A DNA stretch of 64,000 nucleotides from Lagopus muta. Taxonomy: Eukaryota > Chordata > Aves > Galliformes > Phasianidae. This document shows, piece after piece, positions 23,246-36,300 of this stretch. The notes under the pieces are model-generated. The model was not told where the DNA came from, did no database searches, and saw only the letters and a program-made list of their open reading frames with translations. The first letter of the stretch is position 1. Each line of letters starts with the position of its first letter. A program made the translations under genes and the position numbers. The stretch spans positions 15,005,501-15,069,500 of the forward strand of contig NC_064447.1 of assembly GCF_023343835.1 (NCBI RefSeq). Direction: 5' to 3'.

Positions 23246-26200
23246 GTACGCGGAACTACAGCGGGGGGCTGCACGTGCCGGCGGGCTCTATTCTCTGCCC
23301 CGCAGCCAGGCGGGCTGGGCCGCGGTGGGGAGCGGAGAGCAGCGAGGCGGCAACGGCAGCGGCAGGTTGCCCACCGTCGGGGAGGGGAACGTCCGAGATG
23401 CGGCGGGGACCGGAGGTGCGCGGCGGGCAGCGGCGGGCAGCTCCGCGAGCTGTGGGCGGCGGTCTCTATGCTGCGCTGCTGAGCGCTGGAGGCGGAGGCG
23501 GCTGTGCTGCCGCGGGGAAAAGGCCGACTACGTCTGACGCCAGATCTAGAATGAATGGTGGCTTTTCTATTTGTGCTGCTGAACTTGAGCTGCGCAAATT
23601 GTAAAACTGTTGGCACCAGCAGCGTGCTCTCATCTCACGTGTTGTATTGTGCTTTTACGTTTGCGCCTTTGTGTGCCTGTTCTTTGCTTGCTTAACAGAG
23701 GTGGGTTCTGGTTTCTTCGGGGTGCTCCAGCCTCCTTCAGGGTGGAGGACTGCTGCTGGTTCCTCGCCTGGCACTGAGACAGCACCGTAACCCACTTGGG
23801 CTGGCAGCAGATGTGGTCCCACACTCACCTCCTCCTAGGCCAATTAAATATTGAGGCTGCTGCGAGGCCAGAGATGGCTCTCACCTGCTGCTGCTGCTCA
23901 TTTGGATGGTCCAACAAATACACGTGGATATTCACAACGTGCTTCTCATCTACTCGTAGAATTCTGTAAGGATGGGCATTCTGACCTTCTCCTGGGCTTC
24001 TCAGGCACGTAACAAGCCCCGTCTTCAGCGGTTCTTTAGTACTTTCACACGTACAAGGTGTTCTGTTTCCATGCAGTTTTTTATAAAATATACGTGGTAT
24101 GTCTTTATGAGGTGGGCAGGGCTATTCAATCTCAGCAATTTTGTGGTATTTTCTTGGCTATTGTTTGGAAATATTTACTTGTTGCTAAACAAAAAGAAGA
24201 CGATAATTCTGAGCGTGTGAAGTATACATATTCAGTCATTCTGGCAGCCTGTTGATAATTGCGGGTGCTCTGGTTGGTTTGGAACAGGATGTGTGGCGAT
24301 TACTGAGGGGACAGATGACAGACAAGCCATTTAGTTACATCCACTGTAATAAAAGGAGTGTTCAAAGGCAGAGTAAAAATCTCTAACAAAAAACCGTAAC
24401 AAGTATTTCTTGAAAACTGCCTTAAACATGGATGAAAAAATGTGATTTAGGTATCAGTCATCCAAGTGCCCTTTCTTTTGAAGTTTGTTGTTTGATATTC
24501 TTCAAATTGTGTTAAGACTTCTGTCAATTACTGTTGGCTTGTTTAGGATGTGTTAGCTATCATAGTCCACCTGCCATCTCTGAGTACAGTGTTTCGGTGT
24601 TAATGTTTTACTAGTTCTTTCTTTAGAGACTAAAGTTCAACACAACCTTTTAATTATAAAGAGTTTAAAAAAAAACATAATCAAGGGTTAACAAAACTGA
24701 GGCAAAGTTTCTTCTTATTTAGAATGAAAATCAATTGAATCTGATCTCTTTTGTTGAGTTTGTGTATGTGTGTTTCCCTCCGTCTTAGCATTCATTCATT
24801 CTCCAGGAATTATTCCTTTTGTTAGATAACTACACAAAATATTTGCCAGCACTACTTTAGCTTGGCACAGTACTTCCTTCACAATTTGAGAATCACCCCT
24901 TAGGGCTTAATTTCTTTCTTTCCTTTTTTTTTTTTTTTTTTTTAATTCTAAGCTCTTCTGCAAAGTCATGTTTTCGCACCTATCCCCTAATAGTCATCTG
25001 TTCAGTCTGCCTACACAAGATGTGCTCTGATCCACTCTTCATATATCACTCATGAACCAGAAGCTCAAACAGGTCTAAAATACCCATGTAGCTGCTGGAG
25101 TGTTGGAGCAAGGAACACATCAGTTCTTCACTTTATTGAAAAGAGACTTCTGTATTCTTTGTCTTTCTTTTTTTTTTTAAATATATCCTCTGTAATTTCA
25201 CATAGGCAGAAAAGACACTTCAGATGTCTACTAGTTTTATTGGTCTTATACTGAATATATACAGGAGTGTATTTTAGGGTAAATACTGTCATCTTCTCCA
25301 CTACCTGCCCCAAAACCTCTAATGCTAATACCATGCCATACAGAGAATTTCTGTGGAAATATGTCAAGCTCTTTTTTAAAGTAATTAAACTAGTGATAGT
25401 GCCATCAGCTGTTGTCGGGTCATTTTTTTTTTTTCTTAAGTGGAGGAAATAGGATTTGTATTTCTTGCATGGTATCCAGTATGTATGAGAAAAGAGTTGT
25501 AGGGCAACTGTGTGATGCAGGAGGGAGCATTTCCTAATGCCCTCAGAATCTTTCAGTGTTTAAATTCATGGTAGGGTGTACAGGAAATGAATGTCATGAC
25601 CAGATCAGAGTTGATGAGAAAGGTGAAATCACCACAATAAATAATGTCAGATATGATTCCAGTCAAACATGTTCTGTCTGTAAGGGAGGATTGTGGTCTT
25701 GGGTTCTTCTGCAATGAACATGGCTGTAGAACTTTGTTTCCTGTCTTTATCTTTGGGTGCATCTTGCATGTTTTTTAGTCTAAATGACATTCTGGCAATC
25801 TGCCCTCTCATCACGCCTCTGAAAAGGGCTTTAATATGCTTTCCAGTTGTTCTTGACTCTTACTGGTTAGTCAAGCTGGATTCTTTTTGTCTTCTCAAGT
25901 TCTCAGAAGACGTTGCGCATATGGTCTGAACCTCTGGAACAGTGTCTTTGGACAGTTTCCACACTACCTTTAAGGAGTTCTGCTCTTTTTAAAAGCTTCA
26001 AAATTATATATAATTCCCTTTCCTTTGAAAATAAATACAACTGCAGTTGGTTTCTTTTTTATTGCTTTCACGTGAAGGATGGATCTCTGCACATTATAAC
26101 TACCACCCTGGAGTTCTTCAATGCAGTAATTTTGAGTGAGGTTTTCCTCTGGTCAGAACAAATCAAGAGCAGCTTCCCAGCTGGCATATTCTAATTCCTA

Positions 26201-29200
26201 ATACTGTCTCCAACTCTCATATGAATGAGGCATATCTTGAGTGGGCTTTCAGCAACCTTCTGTGACCACACCTTGTCATTGTGCAAGTCATCCCCCTTCA
26301 CACCAATAGTCTTGGGATGAAGAAATTAGTGTATTTTCTGCACTAAGTTTGTAATAATATAAATATATATATATAAATATATTAAATTTGGGGGTGGGCA
26401 TGACTAGGATTTAGCATTTAATAGCCCTCAGTACACATAAATTGTGTTTGAGGGGACGTTTCTTACCTTGACGTTTTAGAAGTTTATATTTTAAAAATAG
26501 TAGCATTGCTTAAATTATTTGAGAATAATTCCCCTTGGTCAGTCAGCAGAATTCTACTGTCATACCTTGTGGTAGTCTCTCAGGTACTCCAGGAAAACCC
26601 AGCTAAAAGGAACGAACACTTAATTAGATTGAAATCTTTTGTTTGGACATCCAAGTAGTAATAGTGGTGTTTTTTGAAACTATTGATAATGTTTTAATAG
26701 TAAACAAGAAACTATTAAGGGTTTGGGGCAAGTACCTTACTGGTTTTTAAGCCATGCCACAAGTGAGAGGAATGAAAACAAATTGTCTTAAAGGTAAACT
26801 GCGAAACAGTTGCAATGAAGATTTTTTTGCCATTTCTTCTGCTTGTAATGTACAAATACTGCCTTCACTTAATAAATAATTAAACTAATTAAAATTTACA
26901 TTTTGATTCCTGCTTATATCTTTTTTTAAAACACTCGAAGATGTTCTTTCAATCCAATCTAGTCTAGAAAAAAAGTCATGGGCGTATTTTATAGACAGAC
27001 AACTAAGAGCAAGAAAGCATGTACTGAACCTGTCATTTCATATGTAAAAACAGAAGAGGGACTTGGGCCATCTGTATCTTCCAAAATAAAATGTTTCAGA
27101 AGTTGCTAAAAGCAAAACAAAAGTATTTAATCTTCGATTAGCAATCTGACTTCTAAACATGACGAAAACCCACATTTCAGTTGCTTCAGTGATCTTTCAG
27201 AGAAGTGACATTAAGTCCCCTGGCAAATCCAACATCAAAATGTTTGATTTGTATTTGTTACTGCCCTTTTTGTATTTATCTGCCGTTTTTTGTATTTGTT
27301 ACTGCCCTTGTTATACTGAACAAGCACAAGCTGTGTGCCTACATCCGTTCTCCTCTGATATCATAGTGTCCACTTACAGATGCAGGCAGGAATAACTTCT
27401 CCTAAATGCTTCATTTCTGTGAAATGTTGTAGAGTCTAGAGGAAAAACAAACCAGCCTCAAAGGTACATCTCAGTGCTGTTGAAAATCCCACCTGGGAAG
27501 CACTGGATATGCCACCAGTACTGTGGGGCTGTCACGAGTCTGCTTGTGATGATGTGTCTCTAGCATGTACCTTTGTGATCCTCGGAGAAAGGGGGAAGAA
27601 AAGGGAAGACATTACAAAGAGCAAAAGGGGAAGAAATAAAGGCACATGGAGATGTTAGCTGTTCTCTTCTAGAAATGGTGAGGTTTGACTCAGGTCCCAT
27701 CTAGGCTGTTGGAATCTTTGTGTTTGTGAGCACAATGCACCACTGAGCTTTTCTCCTGCATGTTGCTGCCAACTGCTTTGGCCCTTTGCAGGATTGATCG
27801 TTAGATAAAATTAGAAGCTGGCATCATTTTTCAGCCTATGCAACTAAAAATATGTTGCACTGATCCTCTGTACTTTGGTGTGCATAGGAGTGGAGTAAGA
27901 GTGGGAAGCTATTGAAACTGAGGCATAAGAACTGTTTCAGAAGGTGGACTTTTTCCACGGCAATTGACTGTACTGATGAATGTGCTGTCACCATTGCTGT
28001 TGTATTAATACAATTTCCTTTATGATGTTTTTCTTTTGTTCATAGTACTTCATAGTAAAGGAACCATGTTCTTGATAAACAAACACTTAAGTGATAAGTA
28101 AAGTGGATGTCCATATATTCTTTTGTTTGCATGAATTGTACTGGGAATTTCTTTGTGGGGAATTTGGTATGTACTAAGCTAAATCGATAAATACCACATG
28201 ATAAATAAGCTGTTTCAAATTCGTTTGAATACTGGTAGGATTATTTTTTTTAATTGGGTTTCTAGTTGGAGTAATAGAGCAATAAGGAAATGGTACAGAA
28301 AATGTATTCAATGTCACTGTAATTTTTTTTTAACTATTTGATAAATTTTCAAAAAAAAAAAAAAAAACACAGAAAGAGCTTTTGAGTATATTATTTGACA
28401 AAGATCAGTTAATTAAACTAATTCTTTAAGTAAACGTTATTTATATCATCCTGATTCCTGTATCTCTCCTGTTCCCCCCCACTTCATTTTCTTAAGTTTA
28501 TTCCTTTTTATCTTTCTTTCCCACATGGGATTGTAGCATCACTTTCAGTTTTTCTCTTTTCACCTCTTATCACTTTCCTTTTCTCCCCACTCTTCTCCAC
28601 GTCCACCCCTGCATCTTCTGTTTCTCCTTTTTTCTTCCACTTCTTGATTCTGTCTGTGTACTGAACGTCTCTTTACAAATTCATCTTTTCTATGTGTGTG
28701 TCTCTCTCTTCCTCACATGACCATCACCCACCCACTCAAACAGGAGCATCTGTGCTCACTCTTGGAAACATTCAGATGCTTACAACCTACAGAGTTACTG
28801 TATTGGCATAGATATAAGGCAGGGGAGGAAAAACTCCACAAAGCTTATATTAGAATAGCCTCTGCTCTGGCCTTGCGACTTGTTTTGTTCCCACTCTGCA
28901 GGCTCCCAGAAAGCACACTGCCTGCTTGCTGCTTTTCTCTACTCAAACACTATGGGTGCACCTCCTCATCACCTGGCTCCAGGTCTGATCCCACTGCCCG
29001 GGCTGCTGTAGCTGCACCAGCTGCTGTGCCACCCCAGGGGCTCAGGAGGGGAGAGAAACCATATGCCTAAAAGTGAAACTTCATCCTTCAAAACAAATAT
29101 TACTTCTATTTTCAAAGTGGTTCCTGTAAAAATAGACAAATGCCTTTATATTTATTTAGCTTACTATTGTAAAAGCTATTGGCTTCAGATTCATCAATGC

Positions 29201-30278
29201 AAAGTAAGTAGATCTTGCTTCCAAGTTACTGTCCCTTTGAGACAGTAACTGGTTGCTTTGTTCAGAATCTCAGCTTTTTTTTCCCTAAGCATTTATTTGA
29301 TGAGTTTGAGGTTGTAGCACTTCTCCTCAACAAGGTCTTGTGTCAGACTTTCTCTTTCCAGCCTTATTTTGTATAAGCTGTAAAAGATTTCTCATAAAGA
29401 CATGACTTAAAAAAGCTGGCATAACTTTCCACTTATAAAACCTGTAAGATAATTTCTCTGCGCAGACAGTGCCTTTGCAGCACACAAGCTGATTTTTATG
29501 ACAGTCATATTTATCATTTTTTTCATGCAAAACACACAATAAAAACCTAAACTGCTTTGTGCCATTGAAGCAGTTCCATAAGGCTTCTACTGAAAACTCA
29601 TGGGTAGATCATTTTGCTTCTCCAAGTAAGTTATGTAATTGGAAAAGTTCATTTCAGAATTAAAATCTGAAAGTTCTATCTATAAAACAGGATTATGATG
29701 CATAACAAGGAATGCCAGTATGAATTAGCAAACAATTTTATCAGATAAGTAATTTTGATCCTTAAATGTTACATTAACTAAAATGTAGATGCTTGCATTT
29801 AGCAAAATCATCTGATGCCATAGCAACAGGCAGCAGCATGCTACAAGGAGTTGCCCACATTCCTTCTCCTCCACCCCTACCCATCCATATCCACCATGCA
29901 GCTGAATTCTAACCCCTGCTGTCTTACATTCCTTGACAAAATCACATTACTCATCTTACAATGTTAGAAGGTCCAGTTCTAGACCACTTAAAAGAAAACC
30001 ATAAGTAAACCCATGTGATAGGCATGCTGCTTGCTTATGTACTGTTAGTGGAGGATGAACCCAGGATCGACTCAAGCTGTTTTGGATAAGACTGACATTA
30101 TATAAAAACGTATTCCTATAGTATCGACTCAAGCTGTTTTGGATAAGACTGACATTATATAAAAACGTATTCCTATAGTATAATTTGAGACTGTTTGCTG
30201 TATTGTTTTGGGTTTTTTTTTTTTTCCAGGTTCAGCTACATCAATGTAGTCAATGACATTTTGATGATTGAAATACTG

Positions 30279-30312
<34 letters not shown>

Positions 30313-33300
30313 AACCTAAATGTTTTAAACAGTGTATGAATTAGACATGCTCAGAAGAGTAAAAAGTGGGAAGGAGATCCAGTTGTCCAGTCTGAAATAT
30401 TTGGGTTGCAAATGAATATGTTTAGAGCTACAAAAACCACAGTGTACTGGTTTGCACTTTCATTTAGAGTTGATAGGTAAGTTTAGGGAACAGGGTAACA
30501 TTTTATGTTTATAGCTGGTAGTAGCCAGTCTTATGTATCACACTTGTATTACTTGGTATTGTAGTATCAAAGAAAGAAGTATGCAAGAAAACTGTAGCAG
30601 AACAAATCCCACTGTATCCTTCATCTGCACTGACTCTACAAATGGCATTCTTTTTCCTAGTAGTTCCCAGGAGCTATCCGACAGTTCAAGTTACAACTTC
30701 TCTCCATTCCTGCTGCTAATTCAGTGTTGCTGGGGTTGCATTTGCTGACTTTGGTTCTATCTCTAAGCTTCATCTCTTAACTCTAGCGAATGTGTTACAG
30801 AAGCATTTAACTCAATAATGTTTAACTACCTACTGAAATGGTGAAGTGTAAAACATGTTGTGTATGTTTTAACTTGTTAACTAAAGGAGCAATTATTGGA
30901 GCCTTGAAAGAATCCAGTGAAATGTAATGTCATATGCTTCTGCTGTGTTGTAATCTTGTGTTTCCCAACAGTATTTACTGAGTTCTTTACATAGTTTTCC
31001 TCTAATTAGTCTGCAATTACCGGTGTATAAATTGGATTAATATACTTTCATTTACTACAGCTACCCATTAGAAGAAAAATTTATACTTCTGCCTTTATAT
31101 TTGTCCAATACAAATGAATAAAGAATTCTATACTTCTTTAATATGGCCTTAACTTATGTAGGTAAAGAAAAGCCAATATTTACTTATTTATAGTTTTTAA
31201 TTCTTTCAATGTTTTTAGGTGATGAGTACCAATGGAAGGGACCTTTCTACTTCATCCAAGGAGCAGATCCTCAATTTGGACTAATAAAAGCTTGGGCAGT
31301 TGGCAATACAGGAAGTGGAGATGATGAATGGGGAGAAGAAATCAAATTAACAGAGCAAGCAGTACAGGCCATTAACAAACTAAACCCTAAACCCAAGTTC
31401 TTTGTGTTGTGTGGAGATCTTATCCATGGAATGCCAGGTAAGGCAATTAAAACTGTGGAGTGGATCATAAATCTATTTTCCTTACTTCACAGTATGCATT
31501 CATAGCATTTGGTATCCTACTATTTTGGTGTTTGGAAAAAATAGACTTTTTTTTTTAGATTATTTTTGAGATATAGTCTCATTTGTTCATCTTATTTTAT
31601 GTGTTTCTAATTTCAGCGGGGCATTTCTGTTAGCTGTTTGTTTGCTAGGGTCAGGGTTTGGGAAATGCAAAGGGTCTGAGGATGACACTGACAATGACAG
31701 GGTCTGAGGAAATGCACTTTGAAATAAGCATCTTGAGAGGACATATTAAAATTCTTTATTCTAAACAAATTGCTTTGATAAGCTAAACAGTGATTCTAGC
31801 CATTGGGAAAAACAATGCTAAGTAAAAAGAAAGGTAGCTATAGCTACCAAAGTAAGCAAAGCTCTTTCTAAAGCTTAATAAGTTCCACTGCTTCAATATT
31901 TAAATTCTTAAAATGCTAAAAGTCAGCAAATTGAAGCTGTAGCATTCTGTCATGTTGCTGTAGGAAGCAGAGATCAGTGTCTTTGAGTGTATAGCCACAG
32001 GAAAAACAATAGAGAATATAGAAAGGTGGGTTCCAAAATTTCACAGCTGTAACTTTAAAATAGACTCATACTTTCTGAATGGAAGTAACCTTGCAAATTG
32101 ACAAGTGGTCTCAAAAGCAGATCTGTGCAAAGCATCTTTGATTTCTTAGCCCTGGTAACAAGCCGAGCTGCAGACAGTCTTAGCTATGCACTTGACAGTG
32201 CAATGATGCAACAAGAGAGCTTGCAGAAATGGGAGTCCTTCATACTTCACTCTTCCTGAGATGGTGCTTCCTGGCATTTAACTGCACAGCAAGATCTGAG
32301 TGTACTGGACATCCTTCTCACAACTGAACCAACAATACTTATCCTACTTCACTGCTGTAGTTTTGCGCAGATGATTTGTTGTGTCTTATGCTAGTAACCA
32401 TATAAACTCAACATTGCAGTCAGCCCTTTGTCTTTCTGCCCAAACTGATGAGAGCCTGAGATAGAAGCGAATCATTGCGTTTCATAGAGACATCTCGGGA
32501 TTAGCATTCTGTCACTATTTGCCCAAAGGGCACAGAGATATAATGTGATACTTCAAGGCTGACAGAAAAAATATTTAAGAGAGGTAAATCTGAATCTGTG
32601 TGTTTAAAATAATTTGAAACAATAGTTTAAACTGTGTGTATGTGTATTTTCAAGTGAAATAATGGGCTTTTCAGACAATTTTCTCCTACTTTTTTTCCTC
32701 AGTCTCTGGAATAGGAACTCTTTCAGATCACAAAAAAGGTTAAATAAAAAATCTGAGAAAATATATTTCAAAGTGAGACAGCCCTCACTACATTTTAACA
32801 ACTTCTTGTTCTGACAGTTTCTTTGGGGTGACTTGTTAATAGCTGTTCATTTATAAGACGTTGCAAGACACTGGCGTTAGGAAGCCAAGCTGTTGGCAAA
32901 TAAGAACTTATTTGCTGTGTTTTGTTGTTTTTTTTTTTAATCAGATGGAAATCTCCTGATGTTAAAAATGAAATCTTTCCAAGTTCTTCACAGTGATGGT
33001 TTCTGAAATACTTGGAAATACTGCAGTTGTTTTTTCTAGTTTTCTGCCACATTACATGCTAAACTCTAGGAATCAAGGTGACTTCCTACTCAGGGAGGAA
33101 TGATTTCCTAGATTTATTCACTTGTGGGCATGTTTGAAAATGTAGTGTGCATCAGCGATAGCCCAGATTAAAAAAAAAAAAAAAAAAGAAGAGAGCCAAA
33201 AGATCTCTCATATTCCATTACCAAATAGCACAAGTCTCTTTCTGGTACTAATACTGTGCTTGAGATGTCATATTTCTCAAACACATTACCTCTCAAATAC

Positions 33301-36300
33301 AATTTCATTGCTCTAGCCAGCAATGTTTGGACCTTGATACTGCATGTTTGTACTTGTATGGTACTTCAGTTGTTCCGCAGAGGAGTCTCTCTAAAAATAA
33401 TTCCCGTCTTAGTTCAATAAAAGGAAGTGGGAATAGTTAAAAATTACATAAGGCTTTTGTTTAATTTTAGCAACTATGAATTTTGCTTACATGTATCTTA
33501 TTCAGTATCTCAGATTACCTTTTAAATCACTTATGTTTATCAGCTATATTAAAACTACATTAAAGTCAGGGCTGATGGCAGTGTATCATTGTTACTATTG
33601 CAGCATACTTTATTAAAGAAAGCTACAGTCAGCTGAGATGTTATGATCTGTTGGCTGATGTCTATCAGGTTCTTTGGATTTTATTGCTTTGTAACCACTG
33701 CCTGTAAATAAAATAAACACAAAACCCCAAACATTCTTTTTCTAATATGTTTTATCATGGAGAATTGAGTATGTTTATAACAACTGTTTTAAAGCATGCG
33801 CTGTAGCTTTCCATCTGAAGCAAGTTTGAGGTCTGTGCAAAGGAACTCCAAGAAATCTCAGAATGCCAGCAGCTAGAAGTGATGAACAGAATCCTGATCA
33901 GCTGGGAAGCAATCAAGCACAACACTTGGAATCCATTACAGATGTCATTAGAGCAATGAAGTAATCAGTGCCAGTATCTTGGTATTTAGCTGGTGATTAA
34001 AAGTAGTTTGTATTCTGAATATTATTTTCAGAAGTTTTTCTTGACTACATAATCTTGATTACATAATCAAGAATAGGATATCTATTCCTGGTAATGCGAA
34101 TGTTCTGGTATGTAATCAAGAATTTTAAGCAATACCTTAAACTGCAACTTTGTTACTAAAAATTATTTCTCTGAACACAATACTTAAGTTATACCTAGCC
34201 AGCATGCTAATGAAAGTCTTTCATCTAAAGCCATTCGTGTACATTAAGTTAATATACCATAACTTAGTATGGCAAAATAGTAATCTGCAAAATATAATTG
34301 ACTGAGTGAAGTGTTTATTTCACTGCATTTTTCTGTAACTCTGGAAAATTATTTCATTTTTTGTCTCATCAAGTTGGAACCTTCTGTTTTGGCTTATGAA
34401 ACCTTCCTGTACTTTCTGTTAACCAATGGGTTTTGAGCAAAACAGTTCAGCCAGCTGTCCATCCGTCTATATGGAATAACCCCTCTAAGATAATAGAGAA
34501 GTGCTTTGCAGTAACATTAGCCAGCCACTCTTGGATGCATCCTGTCAGGCCCTGCAGACTTTTCTGAGCTGAAATTTTTTGAGATACATAACTGTTTCCT
34601 CTTTCTCATTGTTTCTTTAAGTCAAGGACCAAAGGCTTGGGAAAACAGCAAAGAGAGGCAAAAAGAGCATTGAATACCTCTCATTAATCACTGCCTTACT
34701 CAATAGTGGTTCCACATGTTTTTTATAATTTCATTGCTGAAGTAGTTGCAGAAACTCGTGTTGCCTACCGCATCCCTTGCTAGTTTCAACTCTCATTGAA
34801 CTTTGTTTTTCCCAACGGGAACCCTGCATGCCCAGGCAGTTTATCAGCGTTCTTCCTTTCAAGTCTGTCTTTGCTTCAATCTTTTTTTTAATGTTCTTTT
34901 TACATCAACACTCAGATGTGAGTTCCCCATTTAGCCATGTCACTCTCTTGATAGTCTAGACTTTTTTTTTCTCCCCCTCAGGATGGGCCATCCTTGTTAG
35001 GAGGAGGTTGTCTCTGAAAACCTGTCAGCTCTCTCAAACTTGCCTTTCAGAGCTACCTCCCACATGATCCCATCTACCAATTCACTGAACAAGCCCAAGT
35101 CTGCTCTCCTGAAGCTCCAGATTTGCTAACTGCCTTCCTTCCTTCCCTCAGGATCACAAATTCCACTCTGATGGCTGCTGCAACCAAGGCTGCCAGGGAT
35201 TAACGTGCTCCCTAGCACTTCTGTGATTGTGAGTGGCTGGGACCTCGTTGGCCCATCTTGTATGTGTGTTAAGAGGTTGTCCCAGGCTCGCTCTTGGACA
35301 GCAGATATCAGTTTCAGTTTAACGTGCAGAACTGTACTGTTTTTATATGTCTGAATTCCTTTGGAGGAACTTGTTTAAACTGCATTTTTGTAACGATTTC
35401 TCAGGGAGTTGATAGATGCCAGTTCTATCCTGCAAAGTCCTTCAGGGGATGAAATTTTAGACCAGGTGTTTAATTATTTTTCATTAAATTGCTCTAATTA
35501 TATGGGTGAAAGAACAAGTAAAACAGCAAGTCTCCTGCAAAGTTCACTTAGCTCTGATGAACAAAATGTATCCATTCAGAGACTAAGTGAAATGAGACTT
35601 GACTAGTAATTTGTGTAATCAAAAAAACCTGGTAGAATGTGATTAAGCTAGATCTGTTAGCAATATGATGATGGATTGGGAGCAACCGATGTTTGTGATT
35701 ACACCTTTCAATTCATTTGTATGAATACGTTAATTAGAAGAAATAAAAATCACTGTAATTGAATATTATGGCTCTTGAACTACAGTGTGAATTCTTGTAC
35801 TAATTTCTTTAAGTGAAGGCATAATATAATAATACAGAGACCTACGTAGGTCTCTATTTGCTAAATAATCCAACACCAGCCTTTTCAATCAAGTAAGCCC
35901 AGGTAGTGAGATTCTTTTTTTCTCTCTATCTTTGTTTTATGTTAGTAAATGCTTTAATTAAAGGATTTCAACTGTTCTTTATAACAAATTTCTCAAACAA
36001 ATGTGTTTCTGGTAAAGCAAACTTTGCTCTTGGTAATGTGAGTGAAAACAGCATTTGGCAGCCAAAAGCCACGTGTGTTGTACTTTCTTCAGAGTACATC
36101 TATTTCAGAATTCATTCATTTTGCTGAGACGTTGGAAGGAGGAAGAGAATGCCCACATCCCTTGCATCTGCTATGACAAAGGTCTTTCCTCTCAGTAATC
36201 CATCTATTCCATTTTTTATATACCTCTGTTAAAAACTAATCAATCTAGACGTCTTTGTAAATGACGGCAGAAGACAAAACCATTGTATTGAAAATAAGCT

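Larger units (their letters stand above)
22925..23540 (+). promoter_or_regulatory. CPPED1: CpG island promoter of CPPED1
   Basis: About 600 bp of CpG-dense sequence centred on the CPPED1 start codon, with AT-rich DNA on both sides. It contains GC-box-like strings (GGGCGG at about 23171) and a pair of opposed YY1-like cores at 23015-23033. No TATA box seen. The frame of the CPPED1 start codon is open upstream to about 22876 without a stop, but the upstream part looks like random GC-rich translation and not protein. Confidence 0.85.
23246..31218 (+). other. CPPED1: CPPED1 intron 1
   Basis: About 8 kb. Donor GTACGC; acceptor TTTTTAG just before 31219. Contents: T-run at about 24925-24943, an AT microsatellite at about 26356-26382, an imperfect duplication of a 'gtatttgttactgccctt' unit at about 27252-27310, a pyrimidine-rich stretch at about 28440-28720, the 57-bp tandem duplication (30066-30179) and an A32 run (30279-30310). 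An open frame at 28696-29070 has no recognised domain. I see no nested gene. Confidence 0.7.

Noticed and set aside
22876..23604. 242-codon frame in phase with the CPPED1 start
   Set aside because: It reads through the exon 1 donor and upstream GC-rich DNA. Only the 21 residues from 23182 are conserved CPPED1.
28696..29070. 124-codon open frame in CPPED1 intron 1
   Set aside because: No recognisable domain and no good splice sites; the Ala/Pro-rich end is ordinary for random sequence.
30206..30310. Possible processed pseudogene ending in A32
   Set aside because: No recognisable gene sequence upstream of the A-run and no clear target-site duplication.
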